A stretch of 64,000 nt of DNA from Cyclobacteriaceae bacterium (lineage in GTDB: Bacteria; Bacteroidota; Bacteroidia; Cytophagales; Cyclobacteriaceae). Location of the stretch: NCBI GenBank assembly GCA_019694875.1, contig JAIBBC010000002.1:248001-312000 (forward strand). Direction: 5' to 3'. A program made the position numbers and the translations under genes. Positions 15,284-23,376 of the stretch are shown one piece after another (the stretch's first letter is position 1; each line of letters begins with the position of its first letter). Below the pieces are notes generated by a model that ran no database searches, was not told where the DNA came from, and saw nothing but the letters and a program-made list of their open reading frames with translations.

Positions 15284-17563
15284 ATGAGAACAACGTTGAT
15301 TTTATTCCTTATTCTATCTGTTGCAAATCTCTACGCACAAACACCTGTTGAAGAGGCAAAAAAAACACTTTCGAAATACACCACGTATTGGGGCTTAAGT
15401 GGAAAAATCCCAGCAGACACACTTCAAAAATGGGCTGAGTGGTTGGTGGTGGGAGAGAATGAAAAAGAAGAGCAGCAAGCGCGGATTAATGCCTATAATA
15501 GGTTGTACGTGGCCATTTTCATAAGTGTGGGTGATCAAAATGCTCCGCTGAAAACTGTGTTAAGCAATGGGACGATTAGTCGGAGCGTTGTAACAAGTTC
15601 GGCTATAGAAAAGCTAAAATGGCCAGATGAAACCAAAACTACACCGTTAAATGAAGTTGGCAAAGTTATTGTAAAAGGAACTGGCTCAATTTCAGTGTTC
15701 ATTATCCCTGCATTCGGATATGATATCAGAGCATTTAATGCAGTCATGGACGCTGGCTCAAAAGATTTTACATTTTATTTCATAACAATTCCAGGTACGG
15801 ATGGAACTGCGCCTTACAAACTCCCCGAAATCAGGAATCTCAAGGAAACAGCATGGTTAAATAGTTTAGCAAACGCAGTGGATAGAGAGATGACTAAACG
15901 TAAAATCAGTCAGGCATACCTGTTAACTCAGGGAACTTCCATTAACACTGCGATGAAGATTCAAGCACTTTCACCGAAACGGATCAAAGGCATCATAAAC
16001 CTTAATGGCAACAACCTTGCGACAATATCTCCTACGGCGGTTGTAGGGCAGTCTAATACCCAACAGATTCCTGTAGACCCCGACAAATCGTTCCCGTTCT
16101 CAGATATTCAACGGTTTAAAAAAGTATCAACGGCAAGAAGAACCTATCAAACCGGCTTTAGTAGTAATCGAAAATTAGCAATCGAAATAATGGAAGGTAT
16201 GACTGACCGGACTGATGCCTTTGCGGCCGGTCGTTTTTTTCAGGAAAACGCTGCTTTTCCGACAGCGGACGAATTAATGAAACAGAGAATACCTATACTT
16301 GAGATACTGCCTGCACATGATGAACTTTCGCTATCGGTAAGCAATAATAGGTCTGTACTTCAAAGCTGGGTGAAATTTAAGTGGGCAAATCCTGAAGTGC
16401 CATTAACGGTTGTGATCCCGACCGGGAGAAGCCTGTTCTTTGTGGAAAATCCGAATGAAGTTATTCAGAACATGAGGAAATTTGTTGCGGGAAAATTGCC
16501 CGAGCCAGATTTAACTCCCGTCGCAACGAAAATCGTAAATCCAAGCCCGGGCGCGGAGATTTCACAAACGTTTAGCAATACGGATGTTCGGGTTGTTTAT
16601 CACCGACCCGCAGCTAAAGACCGCGAAGTTTTTGGCAAACTTGTTCCCTATGGAAAAGTTTGGCGTGCTGGCGCGAACGATGCAACAACCATATCCTTCA
16701 GCCGTAACGTGATTATTGATGGGAAGAGACTTGAAAAAGGAGTGTACTCCTTGTTTATTATTCCGGAGGAAACAAAATGGACGTTCATTTTTAATAAAAT
16801 GTTAAATCAATGGGGCGCTTTTAATTACGATCAGCAATTTGACGTACTGCGTGTTGAAGTTCCGGTTAAGAGGGATAATAAACAGGAGTGGCTGAAGTAT
16901 GACTTTGAAAACCTCACAACAACTACAGTCGATCTTACGCTTCAATGGGCAGAATCAAAGGGAATTATTACAATTCACGAAGATTTTCAGATGCCCCTTG
17001 TTCCCGAAAAGATCAAGTCCATGGCTTGGATAAAAATACTCGAAGACGAAGAAAAAGATGGTTCCAATATTAAAACAGGCCGACAAACAGGGGCTACCGC
17101 TGATGGCAAGTCAATGTCATACTTTTTTGATAAGCAAAGTGACATGATCTGGTTTAAACTGGAAACGTATACAGACACGGACACATTTAGTCCTGCCATG
17201 AGTATTTCATTCGATACCGACTGTGATCAAAAAACGGGTACACCTTGGTATGGAAGCAATACGAAATTTACTGTGGACAGAATGATTTCAGCAAGCCCGA
17301 AAAGACAGGGTAACGGTTATGAGGGTTTTAACGGTATTACGGATGATAAGGGTATTCAACTTGCACAATGGACCAATATTCAGGAAGATAACATAAGCTT
17401 TTATTTTAGTCCGGATGAAAAATGTCAGTACATCGGGGTTAAAGTGTCCGATATTAAGCCTGGTATGAAAAAATTCAATGTCATCGGCTCCGTGGGCAAC
17501 AACAGCATTTGGAATGACGATATTGGCAAGGACGGAATATTTGCAACAATAGAATTGAAATAG
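15284..17563 (+). CDS. Exported alpha/beta-hydrolase-like and DUF2911 fusion protein
   Basis: This protein of 759 aa has a signal peptide (LILFLILSVANLYA). Residues 20-405 look like an alpha/beta-hydrolase-type domain, but a clean Gly-x-Ser-x-Gly is not visible (the nearest is TQGTSINTA), so it may be inactive or distant. Residues about 425-575 are a DUF2911 domain (VRVVYHRPAAKDREVFG, VPYGKVWRAGANDATTI, KGVYSLFIIP, WGAFNYDQ). A further beta-rich domain (about 590-759, with ISFDTDCDQKTGT and NDDIGKDGIFATIELK) recalls DOMON/CBM9-like folds. DUF2911 proteins are common in this phylum and have no firm function. It is followed after 1 bp by a real alpha/beta hydrolase. Confidence 0.75.
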   Translation: MRTTLILFLILSVANLYAQTPVEEAKKTLSKYTTYWGLSGKIPADTLQKWAEWLVVGENEKEEQQARINAYNRLYVAIFISVGDQNAPLKTVLSNGTISRSVVTSSAIEKLKWPDETKTTPLNEVGKVIVKGTGSISVFIIPAFGYDIRAFNAVMDAGSKDFTFYFITIPGTDGTAPYKLPEIRNLKETAWLNSLANAVDREMTKRKISQAYLLTQGTSINTAMKIQALSPKRIKGIINLNGNNLATISPTAVVGQSNTQQIPVDPDKSFPFSDIQRFKKVSTARRTYQTGFSSNRKLAIEIMEGMTDRTDAFAAGRFFQENAAFPTADELMKQRIPILEILPAHDELSLSVSNNRSVLQSWVKFKWANPEVPLTVVIPTGRSLFFVENPNEVIQNMRKFVAGKLPEPDLTPVATKIVNPSPGAEISQTFSNTDVRVVYHRPAAKDREVFGKLVPYGKVWRAGANDATTISFSRNVIIDGKRLEKGVYSLFIIPEETKWTFIFNKMLNQWGAFNYDQQFDVLRVEVPVKRDNKQEWLKYDFENLTTTTVDLTLQWAESKGIITIHEDFQMPLVPEKIKSMAWIKILEDEEKDGSNIKTGRQTGATADGKSMSYFFDKQSDMIWFKLETYTDTDTFSPAMSISFDTDCDQKTGTPWYGSNTKFTVDRMISASPKRQGNGYEGFNGITDDKGIQLAQWTNIQEDNISFYFSPDEKCQYIGVKVSDIKPGMKKFNVIGSVGNNSIWNDDIGKDGIFATIELK

Positions 17564-17564
17564 C

Positions 17565-18590
17565 GTGAATACGTTACTCGTGAATCGAAAGATTTTTAAA
17601 TGGATTTCTATTTGTATTCTATCACTGGTATTCTTGCTTGTTCTAACAGGATTTATGTACGAACAGCTAGCACGCTACACAATTGAAATTAAGTTTCCTG
17701 TGCGCGGCAGATTGGTTGAGGTTGATGGACATAAATTGAATATCAGATCACACGGCAATGGAAAGCCCATTGTTGTTTTTGAAAGCGGTCTTGATATTGG
17801 CGGATCGCTTGTTTGGAACAAAGTTCAGCCGGAAGTCGCAAAATTTGCAACAGCAGTATCGTATGACCGCTCCGGAGTGCTATGGAGTGAACGTGGTCAA
17901 AATCCGAAAACCTGTCACGCTATGGCTGAAGAACTTTATCAGCTTCTTAAAAATTCGGGTCATAAAGGGCCTTACATATTGGTTGGTCATTCGATGGCTG
18001 GTTACATGCTGCGATCCTTTGTTAAGAACCATCCGACTGAAGTTGCCGCAATAGTTTTTGTTGATGTTTCTCATCCGGATCAATTAAACCGATTCCCAAA
18101 AGAGATTAGACGAATGATGGCCACACCCCCTGAATGGATTACAGATCTCAAAAGCTCGATTGGCATTACCCGATGGCTAGCGTTACCTGAACGATATCCG
18201 GCTACGCTTGAAAATGATTCCATTAATCTTATTACCAATGCCTATATGCCACGATCGATTCCGGTAGTCATGGAAGAATTGGCAAATTTTGAGAATATGA
18301 GCGTAGAAGCAGGCAAGATTGACTCATTTGGAAGTACTCCGTTAATTGTTATCACCGGAACAGGCGAGCAGCGGATGAGCGAGTTTACAAATATGAAAGT
18401 CGGGACAGAATTCATAAAGTCCTGGATGAGGATGCAAACTGAGCTTTTGTCATTGTCATCAAACAGTAAACAAATTTTGGCGGATAAAAGCGGACATTAT
18501 GTTCAACTGGAACAGCCTGAATTAGTTATTAAAGTCATCAGGAATGTGGTTGCGCAATCGAAAGCCACAAAAAATGATAGCGATGATTAA
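17565..18590 (+). CDS. Membrane-anchored alpha/beta hydrolase
   Basis: This protein of 341 aa starts at a GTG directly after the previous stop. An N-terminal transmembrane anchor (ISICILSLVFLLVLTGFMY) precedes the fold. The nucleophile is Ser143 in GHSMAGYM, the oxyanion region lies near VVFESGLDIGG, and a conserved YDRSGVLWSE follows as in the haloalkane-dehalogenase/epoxide-hydrolase-like group. The acid is likely in IVITGTGE and the final His in DKSGHYVQLEQPE. It probably cleaves an ester outside the cytoplasm; the substrate is unknown. It is likely co-transcribed with the DUF2911 fusion. Confidence 0.85.
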   Translation: MNTLLVNRKIFKWISICILSLVFLLVLTGFMYEQLARYTIEIKFPVRGRLVEVDGHKLNIRSHGNGKPIVVFESGLDIGGSLVWNKVQPEVAKFATAVSYDRSGVLWSERGQNPKTCHAMAEELYQLLKNSGHKGPYILVGHSMAGYMLRSFVKNHPTEVAAIVFVDVSHPDQLNRFPKEIRRMMATPPEWITDLKSSIGITRWLALPERYPATLENDSINLITNAYMPRSIPVVMEELANFENMSVEAGKIDSFGSTPLIVITGTGEQRMSEFTNMKVGTEFIKSWMRMQTELLSLSSNSKQILADKSGHYVQLEQPELVIKVIRNVVAQSKATKNDSDD

Positions 18591-18669
18591 AACTGTGAAA
18601 ACTAAAAAAGGAAGCGGGAGAAAAACAATATTTCGCGGATGTGTAAACAAACTGAAAATGGTCATGTGT

Positions 18670-18933
18670 ATGAAAAAGCTTGTATCGGTATTAATTGTAT
18701 TTCTTGCGTTGATTGGATGTTCAGATGACGTCACGATAGAAAATTATCGTTACCCCTATTGGTCTCATAATGTTACAGTTTGGAAACTGTCGAGGATATT
18801 AGTTGAATCGACATGGAAAACGGTTGAAGAAAATCAAATTGTTACACTGAAATTTTACCTGGATGGTGAGGTGCAGTCTGATGACCGATTGTGCAAAGTT
18901 GGATTTTGCGTTGTAACTACGTTTCGCGTATAA
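18670..18933 (+). CDS. Short lipoprotein, truncated paralogue of the one at 13757
   Basis: This 87-residue protein has a lipoprotein signal (VFLALIGCSDD). After it the sequence follows the 144-aa lipoprotein: VTVWKLSRILVES against LTVWKLSRVQYLN, and NQIVTLKFYLDGEV against LHELRFTTNGKVEF. Similarity ends near LCKVGF and the last 8 residues are unrelated. The gene runs 17 bp into the convergent permease gene, so its normal second half appears to be lost. An upstream in-frame ATG would give a 42-residue extension without signal-peptide character and was not used. It may be a decayed gene. Confidence 0.55.
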   Translation: MKKLVSVLIVFLALIGCSDDVTIENYRYPYWSHNVTVWKLSRILVESTWKTVEENQIVTLKFYLDGEVQSDDRLCKVGFCVVTTFRV

Positions 18934-21295
18934 TGTCAACTGGATTGATAGTAGTAGCGCGCCTGATTCTTAAAAACACTGACGCCACAACAACTGCCAA
19001 AATTCCTGATATTGCGATTAAAACCGTTTCAATATTTGTCCGTTGGTAGTATTCCCAAATCGCATCCATAAAGATGTTTGCAGATGCAATGCCCCCGGCC
19101 GTGCCGAGAATGCAGGAGATTCCAAGGATAATCAAGAAGGGTTTGCCCGCAAGCCAAATGAGCCGACCCGAAGACGCGCCCATCATTTTCCGCAGTCCGA
19201 TTTCTTTAAGGCGCCTCTGGATGTGCAGGGTAACGAGAGAAAAAAGACCGGAAATAGATAGCAGCATGGTAACCGAACCTAAAAATGAATAGAGAATCGT
19301 TACATTCCGGAAATGCTGTAGCGTTTCACTCATTTCTTCATCCATTATTTTTCCCTCATAAGCCCTTGTTGAAAATAAATTTTTCCAGTCGGATTCCGCT
19401 GACTTCTGGATGCTCAGCAAATTTGTCGGGGCTGCTTTTAACGTGAGAAATCGGTAGGAGGCGGATCGGCAGTAACGGAATGCGATGGGCTGTACCGGCT
19501 GAAACAACGCATTTAAATATACGTCCTTAACAACGCCAGTGATAAAAACCTGAACAGAATCATTCCATAAAACACGTTGTCCGATTGGTGTTCCCTTTAT
19601 TTGAAAGGCTCTGACAAATTCTTCATTTACGAGCATGGATTCAATTTCATCGTTTGCTGAGTTTTTTTCGAAAGCTCTTCCTTCCAGCAGTTGGATGTTT
19701 AGCGTTTCGAGATAATTGTCCCCGATATTCAATGCGTCAACTTCTCTTGCCTGCTGTTGAATCTTAACGGATGCTTTATATGTACTGCTGGAAATATGAT
19801 GTTCACTTCCGCTGATAGTTGTGATGCGGGGATCTTTTTCCAGTTGTTGTTTCAACACGATAAATTCGTTTTCCCCTTGTACGGGAATTTCAATCACGGA
19901 ATGTGAATCAAACCCCAGATCATAATCTTCCTGGTAAACGGTATTGTAATAAAAAGCCAGATTGAAGATAATTGCGACAAGTGAAATAGTTAATTGCAGA
20001 ATGAGAAGAACTCGCGTAAGCAATGACGTGCCACCGAATTTTAATTTTCCTTTGAGCACTTCGAGAGGGTTGAAGGAGGCTATGTAAAAGGCTGGGTAAG
20101 CGCCAGAAGCGATGGCAGCTAGTAACGTTACAGATGTTATAAAAATGATGAATAGGGCTGATAAATAATTCACGTTAAAATTTAGATCCGGCCAAAGAGC
20201 GTCCCATGCCGGTAGAAAATACTGAGCTAATAGAATTCCCAATGCGAGGCTGAGTACGCAAAGAATAAGGTTCTCCCATAAAAATTGTTTTCGAAGATCG
20301 GTTTTTCGTCCTCCTAAAACCTTGCGAAGCCCAATTTCCTTCAACCTGGCAGCCGCTGTGGCCAGGGTTGTGTTGGTCAGATTAACACATGCGATAATCA
20401 ACAAAACACTTGCAATTACAAACAACACAATTACCGCAGCAGGGGGTAGAGGCTGACCAAACCAGTGACCTTTCATTTGACTTGCGCGCGCCCGCTCAGC
20501 CATTCCCTCAAGGGGATCAAGATAAAACTCACTTACTTTTAAGTCGGGCCGGGCTAGATTTTGGGTGTCGATGAACTGCTGAAGGTTAGTTTCTATTGCA
20601 GCGATATTTGATTTGTTTTTTACGTACAGAAACGTGGTATTCCACACCTTCCAATTGTCGGGCTGATACCGTTTATCGACTGCTGTTGTATAAAAGTTAT
20701 CCAGGTTGGTAAGTATTTGAAAATGAAAACTGTTGTTGAATTCGAAATTCTTGTAAACACCTGCGACAGTAAATTCTACCGGTTGCTGATTAATTATAAA
20801 GGTGAGCGACTGACCGACGGCATTCTCGGTTCCGAAGTATTTTTTTGCCAGTAAGTCGCTTAACAGCAGATTTTTTTCGGCTATGGATTTTACACCACTG
20901 ATCATGGCGAGATCAAATACATCGAGAAATTCGGGGTCAGTAAAGGCGACCTCCGTTCTGAATACGTCTGTCTTAATTTTTACGTCCCGGTCGGTTGTTT
21001 CATATCGGATTACCGCGTCAATCAACTGTTTATTCTCCCGCAATAATCCACCTAAAGGGATTGGGCATATGCCATATTTTTCAATATTTCCCTCAGGAGT
21101 AATATGTTTAAAGTTCACGCGATAGATATCACCCCTGTTTTGATGCATGGCGTCAAACGTTGAGTTCAGTTCATAGTTGAAATACGCTACAATCGCGCAT
21201 GCAAAAGCAACAGCCAGACCGACCACGCTGATTCCAACAGGATACTTATTTTTTTTTATGTGTCGCCACGCGATAGATAGATAATTGGTGAACAT
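18917..21295 (-). CDS. ABC transporter permease, MacB/FtsX type
   Basis: This protein of 792 aa has two MacB-type halves. Each has a transmembrane helix, a periplasmic MacB_PCD-like region and a three-helix FtsX domain. The first half starts with AWRHIKKNKYPVGISVVGLAVAFACAI and its FtsX region includes ARLKEIGLRKVLGG. The second half contains RRLKEIGLRKMMGASSG. Proteins of this size and layout are frequent in Bacteroidota and work with a separate ATPase, which is not in this window. The substrate is unknown; antimicrobial or lipoprotein export is known for the wider family. It follows the S41 peptidase gene after 7 bp, in the same orientation. Confidence 0.9.
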   Translation of the reverse strand: MFTNYLSIAWRHIKKNKYPVGISVVGLAVAFACAIVAYFNYELNSTFDAMHQNRGDIYRVNFKHITPEGNIEKYGICPIPLGGLLRENKQLIDAVIRYETTDRDVKIKTDVFRTEVAFTDPEFLDVFDLAMISGVKSIAEKNLLLSDLLAKKYFGTENAVGQSLTFIINQQPVEFTVAGVYKNFEFNNSFHFQILTNLDNFYTTAVDKRYQPDNWKVWNTTFLYVKNKSNIAAIETNLQQFIDTQNLARPDLKVSEFYLDPLEGMAERARASQMKGHWFGQPLPPAAVIVLFVIASVLLIIACVNLTNTTLATAAARLKEIGLRKVLGGRKTDLRKQFLWENLILCVLSLALGILLAQYFLPAWDALWPDLNFNVNYLSALFIIFITSVTLLAAIASGAYPAFYIASFNPLEVLKGKLKFGGTSLLTRVLLILQLTISLVAIIFNLAFYYNTVYQEDYDLGFDSHSVIEIPVQGENEFIVLKQQLEKDPRITTISGSEHHISSSTYKASVKIQQQAREVDALNIGDNYLETLNIQLLEGRAFEKNSANDEIESMLVNEEFVRAFQIKGTPIGQRVLWNDSVQVFITGVVKDVYLNALFQPVQPIAFRYCRSASYRFLTLKAAPTNLLSIQKSAESDWKNLFSTRAYEGKIMDEEMSETLQHFRNVTILYSFLGSVTMLLSISGLFSLVTLHIQRRLKEIGLRKMMGASSGRLIWLAGKPFLIILGISCILGTAGGIASANIFMDAIWEYYQRTNIETVLIAISGILAVVVASVFLRIRRATTINPVDIIRET

Positions 21296-21302
21296 GGATT
21301 TG

Positions 21303-23213
21303 TTATTTTAATGTTTGAAGAGCTTTAAGTGCGCTGGGCAAACCGGGAGTAATCTCTAATGCTTTCTCGTAACAGTGAACTGCTTCCGCTTTGTTGCCAG
21401 TCAGTGCCATCACTTCTCCCGGGCTATCCCAAACGTTTGCCGATTTTGGGAACAATTCAGTATTGAGCTTGAAAAGTTTGATAGCGTCAGCGAGTTGGTT
21501 CTTTCTGACGAATCGATATCCCCAACCATTAATTTTTGATTCAAAGTCGGTCCGTTCTTCTTTTGGTACGTTACCATGGATTCGTCTCAGCTCGTTAATT
21601 GCCGCATCTATGTTGCCTTCGAAGATCAGTTGCTGTGGATTTATGTAGGAAGAAGGCAGCGATTTCAGCGTCATGGTAAGCCAAGGGGCTTGTAAATGAA
21701 GCTGTCCGTTATTCGGGGAAACAGTCAGACCATCCACGTCAGTTATAAATCGCCCGTCATTTTGCGGGTACAAAGTTGTATTCAAAAACTTTACGCGGTC
21801 GATATCCTCAATGATCATTCTCCATTCTCCGTTGATCTTTTTTATATCAAGAGTTTGTAAGTATGAGTATTGGTAAGTACCGGCCAGTGTAGCTGCTGAT
21901 TCTGATGATTTTGATACGTCAACGGGTGTGTAACTAAGTGCATAAGACAGAACGGAATCTTTGCCGGAGAAGTAATCGGCAGCCCGTTGTTCGATTAGAA
22001 TTTCAGGCGAAAACTGAATCCGGGTATCGTTCGGAAAACCGGCATTTTGAAAATGTGTGGAGATTCCAAATTTGAGCTTTGAGTTTGGCAAACCAAACTT
22101 AACGTCATTGTCGAAGAAATTTACCGCAGAAACTGCCGGTTCACCTATTAAAATTGCTTTTGAAATCATTTCGAGCCGTATCGCCAACACGGTTCCGGCT
22201 GATTGCGAGCGTCTATCCATAAGCACAAACAGTTTTCCGGGCTGATTTATTTTTGGTTGAGTTAGAAAATCATACAGTGGTTTTAATGTTCCAATATTTC
22301 CGCCTTGCCCCTGGCGTAAATCGAGAATTATCTCTGAGGGATTTTTTGAGTCGACTATCTCCTGCATCTCCGAACAGAAGAGATCCGGCTTGTAGCTTTG
22401 ATCAATGATTTGAAATGTATGTTTGATGTACAGTACGTTTTCGGATTCGAGAAAACGAAACCAATATGGCTTCATAGGATTTTGACGATATAAAGGCTTC
22501 CCTTCGTTTCCACCCATATCGAATTTTGAAAATAATTCCTGGAGAGCTACTGATGAAAATGTGACGTGTGTTACCGATCCTTTATGATTTTCTAATGAAT
22601 ATGTGGCCTCGTTTGGATTATCGATTATTCCTGTTCCATTTAAATACTGTGCTAGAGTAACGAAATTTCGGATTCCATCTTTAAAAGATGCTTCATTACC
22701 GTAATCTCTCGAAATTAATGGCCTGAGTTTATCCATAACGTGCACTATTGGAACATGGTCAATGGCAGTTATTCTACAGCCTATCAGATTTTCGTGCTCT
22801 TTTGGGGCATTGATTACAAACAACCCTTCCGGGAAATAATAAACCATTAAGGGGAAGAATTTGAACTCGTAAAAGGAAGGAGGTGATGCAAAAGGATCAA
22901 TTGATGAATGACCATCATTCATGAGTGCAACCAATCTCGTAAGTTCCGCAACAATCTTGTTTTCATCCCACTCCGGGAGTTTTTTTCGCAACTCGTCAAA
23001 TAATTTGTTAAAAGATTTTTGATCCAGACTGGGATTTGACAGAAATGGATTGGGATGAAGCTGTAAGATTCTTTCTTGAAGAAAATTGACATCCTGAGTC
23101 CACAGTGATGGGCTTAACATCTGAGAAGACGCTGCTTTTTGCGAAAAGCATAGTGTAAAATAACTGTTAAGCAGAATGAAGGTTAATAGTGGGATTGGAC
23201 GGAGCATTTCCAT
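21303..23213 (-). CDS. S41 family peptidase with C-terminal TPR
   Basis: This exported protein of 636 aa has a signal peptide (LLTFILLNSYFTLCFS). The S41 (C-terminal processing peptidase-like) domain holds EIILDLRQGQGGNIG and the nucleophile Ser338 in RRSQSAGTVLA. A region before it resembles an N-terminal helical domain (NPSLDQKSFNKLFDELRKKLPEW, NDGHSSIDP). The last ~80 residues are TPR-like (AIKLFKLNTELFPKSANVWDS...AVHCYEKALEITPG). It acts in the periplasm or at the surface on an unknown protein. An ATG two codons in is equally possible as start. It lies upstream of a permease and divergent from a second permease. Confidence 0.87.
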   Translation of the reverse strand: MEMLRPIPLLTFILLNSYFTLCFSQKAASSQMLSPSLWTQDVNFLQERILQLHPNPFLSNPSLDQKSFNKLFDELRKKLPEWDENKIVAELTRLVALMNDGHSSIDPFASPPSFYEFKFFPLMVYYFPEGLFVINAPKEHENLIGCRITAIDHVPIVHVMDKLRPLISRDYGNEASFKDGIRNFVTLAQYLNGTGIIDNPNEATYSLENHKGSVTHVTFSSVALQELFSKFDMGGNEGKPLYRQNPMKPYWFRFLESENVLYIKHTFQIIDQSYKPDLFCSEMQEIVDSKNPSEIILDLRQGQGGNIGTLKPLYDFLTQPKINQPGKLFVLMDRRSQSAGTVLAIRLEMISKAILIGEPAVSAVNFFDNDVKFGLPNSKLKFGISTHFQNAGFPNDTRIQFSPEILIEQRAADYFSGKDSVLSYALSYTPVDVSKSSESAATLAGTYQYSYLQTLDIKKINGEWRMIIEDIDRVKFLNTTLYPQNDGRFITDVDGLTVSPNNGQLHLQAPWLTMTLKSLPSSYINPQQLIFEGNIDAAINELRRIHGNVPKEERTDFESKINGWGYRFVRKNQLADAIKLFKLNTELFPKSANVWDSPGEVMALTGNKAEAVHCYEKALEITPGLPSALKALQTLK

Positions 23214-23376
23214 GGTTTCAGTTCTTAGGATTATTTCTAAAGGACTGACTTTATTTTTTTTTGTTGCTTAGAAAATGTGCTCCCGACAAAAAATGACCTT
23301 TTTGTTTACGTTTAAATCCTTCAACCGGTAACTATTCGATTTTTGAGCGGTATGAATTAGTACTAACCCTCTCAAT

